Positions 46,536 to 55,513 are shown, numbered from the stretch's first letter. The stretch: DNA of 64,000 nt from Cupriavidus sp. EM10 (GCF_018729255.1 NZ_CP076061.1:2356001-2420000); one strand, 5' to 3'. Numbers and translations: made by a program. Notes: generated from the sequence alone by a model not told the origin.

Positions 46536-47396
46536 TCAGGCTGCCTGATTCGCCGGCTGGGTCAGTGGCACCGCAGGAGCGTTCTGCATGACCACCATCT
46601 GGGCGGGCATCGGGGCGGCGAATCCGGCCGCGCCGAAGCTGTCGCGGATGGTGCGGTTGGTATCGAAATACACCTGCCAGTAGTTGTCGTTGTGGCAGTA
46701 CGGGCGTACCGCCAGCACCGGCCCCACCAGCGTGAATTCCAGGATCTCGACGTCGACCGCCGGCTCGGCCAGCACGTTCGGGATGGCGGCCACCTTCTCC
46801 TTGAGCAGCGCAATGGCGGCCATTGCATCGGTGGTGCCCGCCAGCTGGGCCTTCAGTTCGACGCGCCGGAACGGATTGGCCGTGAAGTTCTGGATCGTGT
46901 CGCTGAAGATCTTGTTGTTGCCGACTACGGTCAGGACGTTGTCCGGGGTATCGAGGGACGTCGCAAACAGGCCAATTTCCCGCACCGTGCCGGTCACGCC
47001 GCCCACGGTCACGAAATCACCCACCTTGAACGGACGCAGGACGACCAGGAAGGCGCCGGCGGCGAAATTGGACATCAGCCCGGACCACGCCATGCCGATG
47101 GCCACGCCGGCCGCCGCGATCAGCGCCGCGAACGTGGTGGTCTGTATACCGAAATAGCCCAGGATGCCGATCACCAGCACGACGTTCAGCGTGACGGTGA
47201 CAATCGATCCGACATAGCGCAGCAGGGTGGGATCGACGCTTTGCCTGGCCAGCGAGTTCTGCACCAGCCGCACCACGAAATGGATCAGCCAGCGGCCCAC
47301 CACCCAGAATGCCAGGGCGGCCAGGATTTTCACGCCGAATATGGTGGCGTAACCGTAAATGACGTCGCGGATGCTTTGCAGCGAGGTGGTATCCAT
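46536..47396 (-). CDS. mscS: Small-conductance mechanosensitive channel, MscS family
   Basis: 286 residues, the three-TM core MscS form. The pore helix TM3 is AALIAAAGVAIGMAWSGLMSNFAAGAFLVVLRPFKVGDFV, with the Ala/Gly packing of MscS. The beta domain follows (VTGTVREIGLFATSLDTPDNVLTVVGNNKIF). ATG 47396 is selected because AGGAG is 7 nt upstream; ATG 47402 would be only 1 nt from it. It lies 30 bp after the Bcr/CflA stop, convergent. It protects against hypo-osmotic shock, a theme shared with nearby opgGH. Confidence 0.93.
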   Translation of the reverse strand: MDTTSLQSIRDVIYGYATIFGVKILAALAFWVVGRWLIHFVVRLVQNSLARQSVDPTLLRYVGSIVTVTLNVVLVIGILGYFGIQTTTFAALIAAAGVAIGMAWSGLMSNFAAGAFLVVLRPFKVGDFVTVGGVTGTVREIGLFATSLDTPDNVLTVVGNNKIFSDTIQNFTANPFRRVELKAQLAGTTDAMAAIALLKEKVAAIPNVLAEPAVDVEILEFTLVGPVLAVRPYCHNDNYWQVYFDTNRTIRDSFGAAGFAAPMPAQMVVMQNAPAVPLTQPANQAA

Positions 47397-47568
47397 GAAC
47401 ATGCTCCTGTGATTTTACGGGCAGGAAAAACCAGGGACAGCAAAATGGCGCGTGCTGTCGATAATGTCAGGACCACAAGGCACGCCTGTGTCGGCGTTTA
47501 CAGAAAGGGCAAGGGCATTATTGGGCGCCCCTGGCCAAAGTTCAAGACAATCTTTTTTGCGGGCCAAG

Positions 47569-47597
47569 TAAAAACGGCCGGGTAAATACCCGGCCGT
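47569..47597 (-). terminator. Intrinsic terminator of amtB
   Basis: 11-bp perfect stem ACGGCCGGGTA / TACCCGGCCGT with two-base loop. Read leftward it ends in TTTTT. It lies 33 bp past the amtB stop. Confidence 0.9.
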
Positions 47598-47629
47598 CCT
47601 TTCTCCACAATGCCATGCAAATCCGTGCG

Positions 47630-48832
47630 TTACCAGTTCGTTTCACGCTCCGGCGTGGCCGAGATGCGATGCAGCGTCAGGTCGGCGCCATTGAATTCCT
47701 CTTCGGGGTCCAGGCGGATACCCACCAGTTTCTTCAGCGCGCCGTAGACCACGGTGCCGCCGACCAGGGCCACAACGATACCCATCAGCGTGCCGGCCAC
47801 CTGGGCCACCAGCGACACGCCGCCCATCCCGCCCAGCATGCGCGTACCGAAAATCCCGGCCGCAATGCCGCCCCAGGCGCCGCACAGGCCATGCAGCGGC
47901 CAGACGCCCAGCACATCGTCGATATGCCATTTGTTCTGGGCCAGCGTAAACATATAGACAAACAGCACGCCGGCCACCGCGCCGGTGACCAGTGCGCCCA
48001 GCGGGTGCATGATGTCTGACCCGGCACAGACCGCCACCAGCCCGGCCAGCGGGCCGTTATACGAAAACCCCGGGTCGTTGCGTCCGGCCGCCCACGCCGC
48101 CAGCGTGCCGCCGACCATCGCCATCAGCGAGTTGATGGCCACCAGGCCGCTGATCTTGTCGATGGTCTGGGCGCTCATCACGTTGAAGCCGAACCAGCCC
48201 ACCGCCAATACCCAGGCACCCAGGGCAAGGAACGGGATATTCGACGGCGGATGCGCGCTGATGCGGCCGTCCTTCTGATAGCGGCCCCGGCGGGCGCCCA
48301 GCAGCAGCACGGCGGGCAGGGCGATCCAGCCGCCCACGGCGTGCACCACCACCGAACCCGCGAAGTCGTGGAACGGTGCCCCGGACACCGAGGCCAGCCA
48401 GTCCTGCAGGCCAAAACGGTTGTTCCAGACGATGCCTTCGAAGAACGGGTAGACAAAACCCACCAGCACGAAGGTGGCCATCAACTGGGGATTGAAACGC
48501 GAGCGCTCCGCGATGCCGCCCGAGATAATCGCCGGAATGGCGGCGGCAAACGTGGCCAGGAAAAAGAACTTCACCAGTTCGTGGCCATTTTTCTCGGCCA
48601 GCGTCTCGGCGCCGGCAAAGAATTGCACCCCATAGGCGATGGTGTAGCCGATGAAGAAGTAGGCGAGTGTCGACACCGCGAAATCGACCAGAATCTTGAC
48701 CAGTGCATTGACCTGGTTCTTCTTGCGCACGGTGCCGAGTTCCAGGAAGGCGAAGCCTGCGTGCATTGCCAGCACCATGATTGCGCCCAACAGGATGAAC
48801 AAGGCATCCGTGCCTGTCTTCAGGTTGTCCAT
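47630..48832 (-). CDS. amtB: Ammonium transporter AmtB
   Basis: 400 residues. Amt signatures: AMHAGFAFLELGTVRKKN, DFAGSVVVHAVGGWIAL (the family's central motif), and the pore His pair in HAVGGW and PLHGLCGAWGGIAAGIFG. This form lacks a separate cleaved signal peptide, as in many betaproteobacterial Amt proteins. A long open frame upstream is not conserved; ATG 48832 has GAGGTAACG before it. It imports NH4+/NH3 under nitrogen limitation. A glnK gene, the usual partner, is absent on both sides. A sigma-54 promoter sits 34-49 bp upstream. Confidence 0.95.
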   Translation of the reverse strand: MDNLKTGTDALFILLGAIMVLAMHAGFAFLELGTVRKKNQVNALVKILVDFAVSTLAYFFIGYTIAYGVQFFAGAETLAEKNGHELVKFFFLATFAAAIPAIISGGIAERSRFNPQLMATFVLVGFVYPFFEGIVWNNRFGLQDWLASVSGAPFHDFAGSVVVHAVGGWIALPAVLLLGARRGRYQKDGRISAHPPSNIPFLALGAWVLAVGWFGFNVMSAQTIDKISGLVAINSLMAMVGGTLAAWAAGRNDPGFSYNGPLAGLVAVCAGSDIMHPLGALVTGAVAGVLFVYMFTLAQNKWHIDDVLGVWPLHGLCGAWGGIAAGIFGTRMLGGMGGVSLVAQVAGTLMGIVVALVGGTVVYGALKKLVGIRLDPEEEFNGADLTLHRISATPERETNW

Positions 48833-49297
48833 CGTTACCTCATGCTCAAAATGGGAGCACGGATAAGCAATTAGCGTTCCAGTTTTGGCTGCAAAAGGGG
48901 GAAAACGGCGCCAAATCAGGGCGCACGCCTGATGTCTGGCAATGGAATCGTCCCTGCGGGCCATGCTGGCATGCGCGACAGTGGGGCGTAATTGGTTTGC
49001 GCATGCGCCAAAACGACGCATGCCGCGTGTCGGGGTGGGGCGTATTTGGTGCGTCCTGATTTCGTGCACCGAAAATGGGCGGCACGGACTACGGCGTACC
49101 GCGTCATAACCTCGCCGTAAATTGCGCGCTCCGGTGGAGAATCGGCAACTTCCTGCCCGTTTCACAAAGTGCGTCGTCCGATACGTCCTGTTCCCGAAAA
49201 GTGATGTCCCGATTCTGGAAACAGAGGGGTAAAACCCCGCTAAGTCTTGCCAGAGAACGATTTCCGGCGGTTTTCGTTGCATCGGTGCCACTGGGGA
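48833..49297. other. Long intergenic region between amtB and the HU gene
   Basis: About 465 bp with no supportable gene. It contains the amtB sigma-54 promoter (48866-48881), a GCGCATGCGC palindrome near 49000 that resembles a loose enhancer-type dyad, and GGTGC / GCACC half-sites near 49050-49075 as seen in NtrC enhancers, though in the opposite relative orientation. Confidence 0.45.
48866..48881 (-). promoter_or_regulatory. Sigma-54 (RpoN) promoter of amtB
   Basis: Minus-strand TGGAACGCTAATTGCT matches the consensus TGGCACG-N4-TTGCT with one mismatch and the obligatory GG-N10-GC spacing. Predicted transcription start is near 48856, 24 nt before the ATG. Nitrogen control through NtrC/RpoN is expected for an ammonium transporter. 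Confidence 0.8.
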
Positions 49298-49327
49298 TTG
49301 CTCAAGCCGCAAAGGGCAGATTAGACT
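49298..49327 (+). promoter_or_regulatory. Likely sigma-70 promoter of the HU gene
   Basis: TTGCTC (49298-49303), 18-bp spacer, TAGACT (49322-49327). Transcription would begin at about 49333-49335, exactly where the hairpin at 49334 starts. Confidence 0.5.
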
Positions 49328-49333
49328 GCGCCG

Positions 49334-49365
49334 ATCGGACTTTTGCCACTTGGCAAAAGTCCGAT
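49334..49365 (+). promoter_or_regulatory. Perfect 14-bp stem-loop at the predicted 5' end of the HU mRNA
   Basis: ATCGGACTTTTGCC (49334-49347), loop ACTT, then the exact complement GGCAAAAGTCCGAT (49352-49365), 28 bp before the ATG. There is no T run after it, so it is not a terminator. If transcription starts as predicted, the RNA begins inside this stem, the arrangement known to stabilise mRNAs. A DNA operator is the alternative. Confidence 0.7.
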
Positions 49366-49393
49366 GACGACGACCAAACAAGGGAAATCAGCC

Positions 49394-49675
49394 ATGAATA
49401 AAGGTGAACTGGTATCGGCCATCGCCGCGGAAGCAGAACTCAGCAACGCCGCCGCCGAGCGCGCGCTGAACGCTGCGCTGGACAGTATCAAGAAGGCAGT
49501 CGCGAAGGGTGACTCGGTCACGCTGGTGGGTTTTGGCAGCTTCAGCTCGGGCAAGCGTGCTGCACGTACCGGTCGCAATCCGCGCACCGGCGAAACGATC
49601 AAGATTCCGGCCGCCAAGACGGTAAAGTTCTCCGCCGGCCAGGGTTTCAAGGACGCCGTGAACAAGAAGAAGTAA
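49394..49675 (+). CDS. HU-family DNA-binding protein
   Basis: 93 residues: [36 protein letters not shown], then [41 protein letters not shown]. It is a complete HU beta-type chain with the DNA-intercalating arm (GRNPRTGE). AAGGGA precedes ATG 49394. Monocistronic, between a 5' stem-loop and an intrinsic terminator. It is an abundant nucleoid protein that bends DNA non-specifically. Confidence 0.96.
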   Translation: MNKGELVSAIAAEAELSNAAAERALNAALDSIKKAVAKGDSVTLVGFGSFSSGKRAARTGRNPRTGETIKIPAAKTVKFSAGQGFKDAVNKKK

Positions 49676-49708
49676 GCGCATCGCGTACAGAGCGGTACAG
49701 AAGTACTG

Positions 49709-49738
49709 AAAGCGGCCTGCGGGGCCGCTTTTCTTTTT
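49709..49738 (+). terminator. Intrinsic terminator of the HU gene
   Basis: Stem AAAGCGGCC / GGCCGCTTT followed by TTCTTTTT, 34 bp after the HU stop. Confidence 0.9.
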
Positions 49739-49862
49739 GTGCGGCCGATTATTCAGACTGTTCGACAACCAAACGGCGGAAATCGCGCCATCCGATATGC
49801 CATGACCGCGCGCACCGGGTTACACTGCCCGCGCCTCAGGCTCGATTTATGGATTTTCTGCG

Positions 49863-50351
49863 ATGAATGATCTGTCCCACCAGCTGTCCATGACCGTGCT
49901 GATGACGCCGGACATGGCCAATTTCTCCGGCAACGTCCACGGTGGCACCATCCTCAAATACCTGGACATGGTGGCCTACGCTTGCGCCAGCCGCTATGCC
50001 GGGCGCTATGTCGTGACGCTGTCGGTCGACCAGGTGGTGTTCCGCCAGCCGATCCACGTTGGCGAACTGGTGACGTTTCTCGCCGCCGTGAACTTCACGG
50101 GCCGCAGCTCGATGGAAATCGGCATCAAGGTGGTGACCGAGAACATCCGCAGCAAGGTGGTTCGCCACACCAACAGCTGCTATTTCACAATGGTGGCCGT
50201 CGACGACAACGGCACGCCGGCCGAAGTGCCGCCGCTGCAGCCGCGCGACGAGGTGGAGCGCCAGCGTTTCGAAGCCGCCAGGCAGCGCCGCGCGCTGCGC
50301 CAGGAAATGGAACGCCGCCACGACGAGATCAAGGGGGCGACGACCGAATGA
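49863..50351 (+). CDS. Acyl-CoA thioesterase (YciA/BACH-type hotdog)
   Basis: 162 residues with the hotdog signature MTPDMANFSGNVHGGTILKYLDMVAYACASRYAG (catalytic Asn/Asp region) and VTLSVDQVVFRQPIHVGELVTFLAAVNFTGRSSMEIGIKVVTEN. The C-terminal 35 residues are charged and helical. It hydrolyses acyl-CoA to free acid and CoA in the cytoplasm. Its stop overlaps the start of the CreA-like gene (ATGA), suggesting a two-gene unit. Confidence 0.92.
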   Translation: MNDLSHQLSMTVLMTPDMANFSGNVHGGTILKYLDMVAYACASRYAGRYVVTLSVDQVVFRQPIHVGELVTFLAAVNFTGRSSMEIGIKVVTENIRSKVVRHTNSCYFTMVAVDDNGTPAEVPPLQPRDEVERQRFEAARQRRALRQEMERRHDEIKGATTE

Positions 50352-50836
50352 CGCCCAGATCGTTGCGTATTGTCGTGGCCGGCGGGCTGGCATGTGGCCT
50401 GGCCACGCTGCTGGCCGTTGCCCATGCCGAGGAAATCGGCAGCGTTTCGACGAATTTTCGGGTAACCGGATCGGACAAGGTCGTGATCGAGGCCTACGAC
50501 GATCCGCAGGTGGATGGCGTGACGTGCTACGTGTCGCGCGCCCGCACCGGCGGCATCAAAGGCACGTTCGGCATGGCCGAAGACCCGCCCGAGGCGTCGA
50601 TCGCCTGCCGCCAGGTGGGGACCATCGCGTTCAAGGGGCCGCTCAAGGCGCAGGAGGACGTGTTCTCCGAGCGCATGTCGATCCTGTTCAAGACGCTGCA
50701 CGTGGTGCGCGCGGTGGATCGCAAGCGCAATACGCTGGTGTACCTGACCTATTCGGATCGCATCGTCAGCGGCAGCCCGCAGAACGCGGTGACGGCCGTC
50801 CCGGTGCCTGCCGGGACGCCGATTCCGGTGAAATAG
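50348..50836 (+). CDS. creA: CreA-family periplasmic protein
   Basis: 162 residues: Sec signal ending VAHAEE, then the CreA body IGSVSTNFRVTGSDKVVIEAYDDPQVDGVTCYVSRARTGGIKGTFGMAEDPPEASIACRQVG and VFSERMSILFKTLHVVRAVDRKRNTLVYLTYSDRIVSGSP. The family is widespread and conserved but its biochemical role is not established. It is coupled to the thioesterase gene by a 4-bp overlap. Confidence 0.9.
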   Translation: MTPRSLRIVVAGGLACGLATLLAVAHAEEIGSVSTNFRVTGSDKVVIEAYDDPQVDGVTCYVSRARTGGIKGTFGMAEDPPEASIACRQVGTIAFKGPLKAQEDVFSERMSILFKTLHVVRAVDRKRNTLVYLTYSDRIVSGSPQNAVTAVPVPAGTPIPVK

Positions 50837-50859
50837 CCCCGGGACTTGCTCGACTAGGC

Positions 50860-52626
50860 CTACTCGAACAGCTTGCGCAGGTTCGATTTCAAGATTTTGC
50901 CATTCGGATTGCGCGGCAGCATGTCGTCGCGGACGATGATCCGCACCGGCACCTTGAACGCGGCCAGCTGCTGGCGCACGAAATCCTGCAGCTCGGCCTC
51001 CGTAGCCCGGGCGCCCGGCTTCAGGCTGACCACGGCGCCCGGTTCCTCGCCCAGCGTCCGGTGCGCGATGCCCACCACGGCCGCGTCCATGACGGCCGGA
51101 TGCGCATACAGCGCGCTTTCCACCTCGATGCAGTAGATGTTCTCGCCGCCGCGGATCAGCATGTCCTTCATGCGGTCGACCACGTAGAGAAAGCCTTCTT
51201 CGTCCAGCCGCGCCACGTCGCCGGTGTGCAGCCATCCGTCGACAAAGGTCTTGGCCGTGGCCTCTGGCTTGTTCCAGTAGCCGTGGACGACGTTGGCGCC
51301 GCGCACCATCAGTTCGCCGATCTCGCCGGGCGGCAGCGCATTGCCGAAGCCGTCGTCGATCTTCATCTCGCCGATGGGCAGCGCGGGCCCGCTGGCGTCC
51401 GGGCGGTGGATGTACTCCTCCGCGCTGTGGCTCGTGAACGTGGCCGACGTTTCCGTCATGCCCCAGCCGATGCCCGGCGCGGCGTTCGGAAACGCTTCCT
51501 TGATGCGCCGGACCAGCTCCGGCGAGGCTGGCGCGCCGCCGTAATGGACGTTTTCGAGCGACGACAGGTCGAAGTCGTCACGCTGCGGGTGTTCGATGAT
51601 CTGCCACGCGATAGTGGGCACGCCACCGGCCGAGGTGCAGCGCTCGCGTTCGATCAGTTCCATCGCCCGCAGCGTGTCCCAGCGATACATCAGCACGATC
51701 TTGCCGCCGCTGGCCAGCGCGCCATTCAGCACCGACATGCAGCCCGTGACGTGGAAGAACGGCACGGCCAGCAACGCTGCCTTCTGCGGGGCATCGGGAT
51801 TCGGTTCTGGCACCGGCTCGCCGCGTCGCAGCAGGTTGCGCAGCGGGCTGAACTGCGCACAGACCGCCACCGAGCAGGCATTGCGGTGGCTGCCGACGGC
51901 ACCCTTGGGCTTGCCCGTGGTGCCCGACGTGTAGAAGATCGTGGCGTCGTCCTCGGGGTCGAGCGGCACCTGGGGCAGCGATTGCGACGGCAGCGACGGC
52001 CAGGCATCGGACTCGCCCAGCACCGCGGCCAGCGACACGATGCGCGGATCGTCGAAGGTGGCATCGGCCGGCGCACGCGACACGTAGATACGTTCCAGCG
52101 CGGGGCAGTTGGGCAGGTGCTCCAGGATGCGGTCAAGCCGCTCGTGGTCGACGATGGCGATGCGGCTGCCCGAATCGGACAGCCCGTATTCGAGTTCCGG
52201 GCCAGTCCACCACGCGTTGAGCGGCGTGACGATGGCGCCGGCCAGCACCCCGCCATAGAGCGCTACGGGCCATTCGGGCAGGTTGCGCATGGCCACGGCC
52301 ACGCGGTCGCCCTTGCTTACGCCGTCGCGCACCAGCTGGTGCGCCAGCGCAGTGGCGGCCAGGGCAAACGCGCGATAGCTGACGCGTTCGTCCTCGTAAA
52401 CCACGAAGGTTTTCTCGCCCCAGGCCGCGGCGACCAGGAACAGGTCGCGCAGCGTGGGTGGCGCGTTCTTCCAGACCGTGGTGGGAATGCCCCGGATCAC
52501 ACGCGTCTCGGTTTCGAACGGCGCCCCGGGGGCGGTCAGCCGGGCGTGCGCCTCGGCAATCGACATGACCGGCCACTGCGGGCCGGCCTGCGAGGGTTGC
52601 TGCGGATGTTGCGGATGTTGCGACAT
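50860..52626 (-). CDS. AMP-dependent acyl-CoA ligase (class I adenylate-forming)
   Basis: 588 residues. P-loop IFYTSGTTGKPKGAVGSH, A5-type GWGMTETSATF, A7/A8 WLHTGDVARLDEEGFLYVVDRMKDMLIRGGENIYCIEVE, and the A10 Lys in NPNGKILKSNLRK. It activates a fatty or aromatic acid to its CoA ester using ATP. ATG 52626 has GGGAGG upstream. It lies 24 bp after the SDR gene on the same strand, so the two should be co-transcribed. A Gln/Pro/His-rich N-terminal tail (HPQHPQQPSQ) is unusual. The substrate is not predictable. Confidence 0.9.
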   Translation of the reverse strand: MSQHPQHPQQPSQAGPQWPVMSIAEAHARLTAPGAPFETETRVIRGIPTTVWKNAPPTLRDLFLVAAAWGEKTFVVYEDERVSYRAFALAATALAHQLVRDGVSKGDRVAVAMRNLPEWPVALYGGVLAGAIVTPLNAWWTGPELEYGLSDSGSRIAIVDHERLDRILEHLPNCPALERIYVSRAPADATFDDPRIVSLAAVLGESDAWPSLPSQSLPQVPLDPEDDATIFYTSGTTGKPKGAVGSHRNACSVAVCAQFSPLRNLLRRGEPVPEPNPDAPQKAALLAVPFFHVTGCMSVLNGALASGGKIVLMYRWDTLRAMELIERERCTSAGGVPTIAWQIIEHPQRDDFDLSSLENVHYGGAPASPELVRRIKEAFPNAAPGIGWGMTETSATFTSHSAEEYIHRPDASGPALPIGEMKIDDGFGNALPPGEIGELMVRGANVVHGYWNKPEATAKTFVDGWLHTGDVARLDEEGFLYVVDRMKDMLIRGGENIYCIEVESALYAHPAVMDAAVVGIAHRTLGEEPGAVVSLKPGARATEAELQDFVRQQLAAFKVPVRIIVRDDMLPRNPNGKILKSNLRKLFE

Positions 52627-52650
52627 GCGTTGCCTCCCGCGCAAAACGGA

Positions 52651-53415
52651 TCAGATCGTGACGCCCCCGTCCACCACCATGGCCTGGCCGGTCATGAACG
52701 TGCTGGCCGCCGATGCCAGGAAGCATGCCGCGCCGGCAATTTCCACTGGCTCGCCGATGCGGCGCAGCGGGGCGTTCTCGGTCGACTGCTTGTAGCGCAC
52801 GGGGTCATCCCACAGCGCCTTGGCGAAGTCGGTCTTGATCAGGCCCGGCGCGATGCAGTTCACCCGCACATTGTGCGGGCCGAACTCCACGGCCAGGTTG
52901 CGTGCCAGTTGGAAATCGGCCGCTTTCGAGACGTTGTAGACGCCGATGGTGGGCGACCCGCGCAGGCCACCAATCGACGACACGATGATGATCGACCCTT
53001 CCTTGCGCTCGATCATCTGCGGCGCCACCATCTGGATCAGCCAGTGATTCGAGATCACGTTGTTGTCCAGCACCTTGCGGAACTGGTCGTCGGACACGCC
53101 GCTCATCGGGCCGTAGTAGGGGTTCGACGCGGCGTTGCAGACCAGGATGTCCACCTTGCCGAACGTGCGGTTGGTTTCATCGACCAGGTGCTGCAGGGCT
53201 TCCTTCGACGAGATATTGGCGGCCACGGCCAGTGCGGTGCCGGCGCCGTGTTGCGCATTGATGGCATCGGCCACTTCCTGGCAGGCCTCGGGCTTGCGCG
53301 ACGAGATGACGACCTTGGCGCCCTGGACGGCCATTTGCTCGGCGATTGACCGGCCGATGCCGCGCGAGGACCCGGTGATGATGGCAACCTTGCCCGACAG
53401 ATCGAACAATGACAT
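52651..53415 (-). CDS. SDR-family oxidoreductase
   Basis: 254 residues. TGSSRGIGRSIAEQ (coenzyme loop), NAASNPYYG, catalytic Ser in IIIVSSIGG, YNVSKAA for Tyr/Lys, and the C-terminal VDGGVTI. ATG 53415 has AGGAG upstream; a longer frame is not conserved. The sequence resembles the glucose/ribitol dehydrogenase and DHRS4-like branch that often reduces 3-keto groups. It is first in an operon with the acyl-CoA ligase, suggesting fatty- or aromatic-acid beta-oxidation. Exact reaction unknown. Confidence 0.9.
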   Translation of the reverse strand: MSLFDLSGKVAIITGSSRGIGRSIAEQMAVQGAKVVISSRKPEACQEVADAINAQHGAGTALAVAANISSKEALQHLVDETNRTFGKVDILVCNAASNPYYGPMSGVSDDQFRKVLDNNVISNHWLIQMVAPQMIERKEGSIIIVSSIGGLRGSPTIGVYNVSKAADFQLARNLAVEFGPHNVRVNCIAPGLIKTDFAKALWDDPVRYKQSTENAPLRRIGEPVEIAGAACFLASAASTFMTGQAMVVDGGVTI

Positions 53416-53610
53416 GGTGTCTCCTGATATGGATGGGCAGCGGTCATGGCCGCCGCCTGAATCGTGAATGGGCCGGGACATTATGGGCAGGCGTCCCCCT
53501 CAGTCCACAGCCCGACCGGCACGGCAGGGCCGATATCAGCAAACTTTCTGCCGGCAATTCACGCGATGCATGGACCGTGCCGCAGCGCGGAATCGTGGTT
53601 CCGGGGCCAG

Positions 53611-54531
53611 TCAGGCCTGGCGTGCCGCCAGCAATGCCGGCAGCCGTGCCGCCAGCGCCGCGCGCAGGTCGGCGTCGATGCGGATGCCGAAGCGGTCTGC
53701 CAGCACGTCGATGGCTTCGTTGGCGGTGGCCAGGTCGGTCTTGCACACCGTGCCGTCCGGCATCCGCTCGGTCAGGCTGCCGTTGCCCAGCGACAGCCGC
53801 GCGCCGCTGGCGTCGGTCCGGGCGGCGATCAGCATCTGCGTGAAGTGGCTGTCGGGATGCGTCGACACGTACCAGTTGCGCGCCACGTAGTCGATCTGCG
53901 GCTGGGGCGTCAGATCGAAGCGGTAAAGCACGCGCCACGCGTCTGCATCGTCAGCTTTCCCGTTTCCCACGCCGGCGGCGTCGGGGTTGCGGACGGCCAG
54001 GTCATACGCATGGAAGCCCGTGCCCGCGGTGGCTGCGGGCACGGGCAGAAGCTGGTAAGGCGAATTGGCAGCGGCCGGCAGCGACAAGGCCAGCGAGCGG
54101 TCGGGCGTGGGGCCGCCGAAACCGACGTCCGCCACATGGCTTTCGTGCGCCACTTCCACGCGCAGCAGCATGTGCGAGAGCCCCCTGGGCCGCTCGTCGG
54201 GCACGTTCCAGCGCACGCGCGCGGCCAGCGGCGTCACCGTGAATCCCAGCGCCTTGAGGCCGGCGCAAAACAGCGTATTCAGCTCGAAACAGTAGCCGCC
54301 GCGCCCCTGGTGGACGAGCTTGTCGAACACTGCCGGCAGGTCGATATTTACGCGCCAGCCCACCAGTGGTGTCAGGTTCTCGAACGGAATATGCCGCAGG
54401 TGGCTGGCAATCAGAGCGTTCAGGGTGTCCAGCGTGGGCGGCGGCGCGGTGCCGGCGCCCAGGCCGATGCGTGCCAGCCAGGCATCGCGCTGGTCGGCGG
54501 AGAGGGCGGGGATCTGGTCTGCGGGTTGCAT
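53611..54531 (-). CDS. nat: Arylamine N-acetyltransferase
   Basis: 306 residues. The catalytic Cys is in GRGGYCFELNTLFCAGLKALGF, the His in GLSHMLLRVEV and the Asp in HVADVGFGG, which is the complete NAT triad. The start PTLDTLNALIASHLRHIPFENL matches the family N-terminus. It transfers acetyl groups from acetyl-CoA to arylamines and hydrazines. ATG 54531 is preferred; an in-frame extension to 54723 lacks conservation. No operon partner. Confidence 0.93.
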   Translation of the reverse strand: MQPADQIPALSADQRDAWLARIGLGAGTAPPPTLDTLNALIASHLRHIPFENLTPLVGWRVNIDLPAVFDKLVHQGRGGYCFELNTLFCAGLKALGFTVTPLAARVRWNVPDERPRGLSHMLLRVEVAHESHVADVGFGGPTPDRSLALSLPAAANSPYQLLPVPAATAGTGFHAYDLAVRNPDAAGVGNGKADDADAWRVLYRFDLTPQPQIDYVARNWYVSTHPDSHFTQMLIAARTDASGARLSLGNGSLTERMPDGTVCKTDLATANEAIDVLADRFGIRIDADLRAALAARLPALLAARQA

Positions 54532-54740
54532 GTCGGGAAGGATTTCCGAAATTAGTGGGGCGGCTCGAACGGCGGGTAGACCCTCTACCTGGGCACGCGG
54601 CGCATCACTAATATAAATCCACTTCAAAAACGGACCCGCGACGTGGTTTGGCGGGTGAGGGTGCCGACGGGTGCGTCGGCGCCGAAGATCCCAGAGCGGC
54701 CAGAACCGCCTGAAAACAGCCATTGGAGAGGAGACGCCCC

Positions 54741-55238
54741 GTGAAAACCCTGATCGATCATCTGTCCGGCTATGCCGCTTACCACCGCGACAGCCGCAAC
54801 GTCGCCACGCATTTCATCGGCATCCCGATGATCGTGCTGGCCGTGACCGCGCTGCTGGGCCGGCCCGTCATGCCGCTCGGCGACGGCGCGCTGTTCCTGT
54901 CGCCGGCAATCGTCGTGTACGTGCTGGCGTGCCTGTTCTACCTGCGCCTGTCGTTTGCTTTCGGCGTGGCCATGGCCGCGATCCTGGCGGTGTTCGTGTG
55001 GGCGGGCGCCTGGATTGCCGCGCTTTCCACCATGGCGTGGCTGGCCGGGGGCATCGGCCTGTTCGTGGCGGGATGGGTGATCCAGTTCGTCGGCCACTAC
55101 TTCGAGGGACGCAAGCCGGCCTTTGTCGACGACCTTGTCGGCCTGCTGGTCGGCCCACTTTTCCTCGTGGCCGAAGCCGCTTTCGCGCTGGGCCTGGCGC
55201 GCGAAACGCGCGATGCGATGGCCGCGCACGCGCACTGA
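54741..55238 (+). CDS. Mpo1-like (DUF962) membrane protein
   Basis: 165 residues, four hydrophobic segments. The Mpo1 signatures are YHRDSRNVATHFIGIPMIVLA (His-based metal site) and GWVIQFVGHYFEGRKPAFVDDLVGLLVGPLF. Yeast Mpo1 is an iron-dependent 2-hydroxy fatty acid alpha-oxygenase; bacterial members are uncharacterised. The GTG at 54741 with GGAGAGGAG upstream is the likely start; ATG 54723 is inside that ribosome site. Confidence 0.85.
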   Translation: MKTLIDHLSGYAAYHRDSRNVATHFIGIPMIVLAVTALLGRPVMPLGDGALFLSPAIVVYVLACLFYLRLSFAFGVAMAAILAVFVWAGAWIAALSTMAWLAGGIGLFVAGWVIQFVGHYFEGRKPAFVDDLVGLLVGPLFLVAEAAFALGLARETRDAMAAHAH

Positions 55239-55333
55239 TTCGCGGAAACTTTTGCGCGTTCGCGGCGTCTGTCACACGCGAAAGTGGGGGGACGTAACGC
55301 TCCGCAGCGTGTTTGCTGACGCAAACCAGCGAC

Positions 55334-55383
55334 AAAACCCGGGGTTTTCACTTGGTTTGACCTGTGGCATGTGAGAAAACCCC
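55334..55383 (+). repeat. Overlapping palindromes upstream of the HU-like gene
   Basis: AAAACCCGGGGTTTT (55334-55348) is palindromic around its central G. Its right half GGGGTTTTC also pairs with GAAAACCCC (55375-55383), so two mutually exclusive hairpins are possible in the region before the promoter. Confidence 0.5.
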
Positions 55384-55410
55384 TTTACTTCTGGCTGTTT
55401 CCGCTATGAT
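55383..55410 (+). promoter_or_regulatory. Likely promoter of the HU/H1-like gene
   Basis: CTTTAC (55383-55388), 16-bp spacer, TATGAT (55405-55410), about 100 bp before the ATG. It leaves a long untranslated leader. Confidence 0.5.
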
Positions 55411-55513
55411 TCAGTGCGTGCCGGCCAGCACGATTCGCACGCGATGCCAAGCGCTACGCTGCGATGGATTGCAAACGGTCCGGGACATTAATCTTCAACT
55501 CTCGTATATCGAT

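Noticed and set aside
50392..53349. 985-codon open frame covering the acyl-CoA ligase and SDR on the wrong strand
   Set aside because: It overlaps two conserved minus-strand genes and has shadow-like composition.
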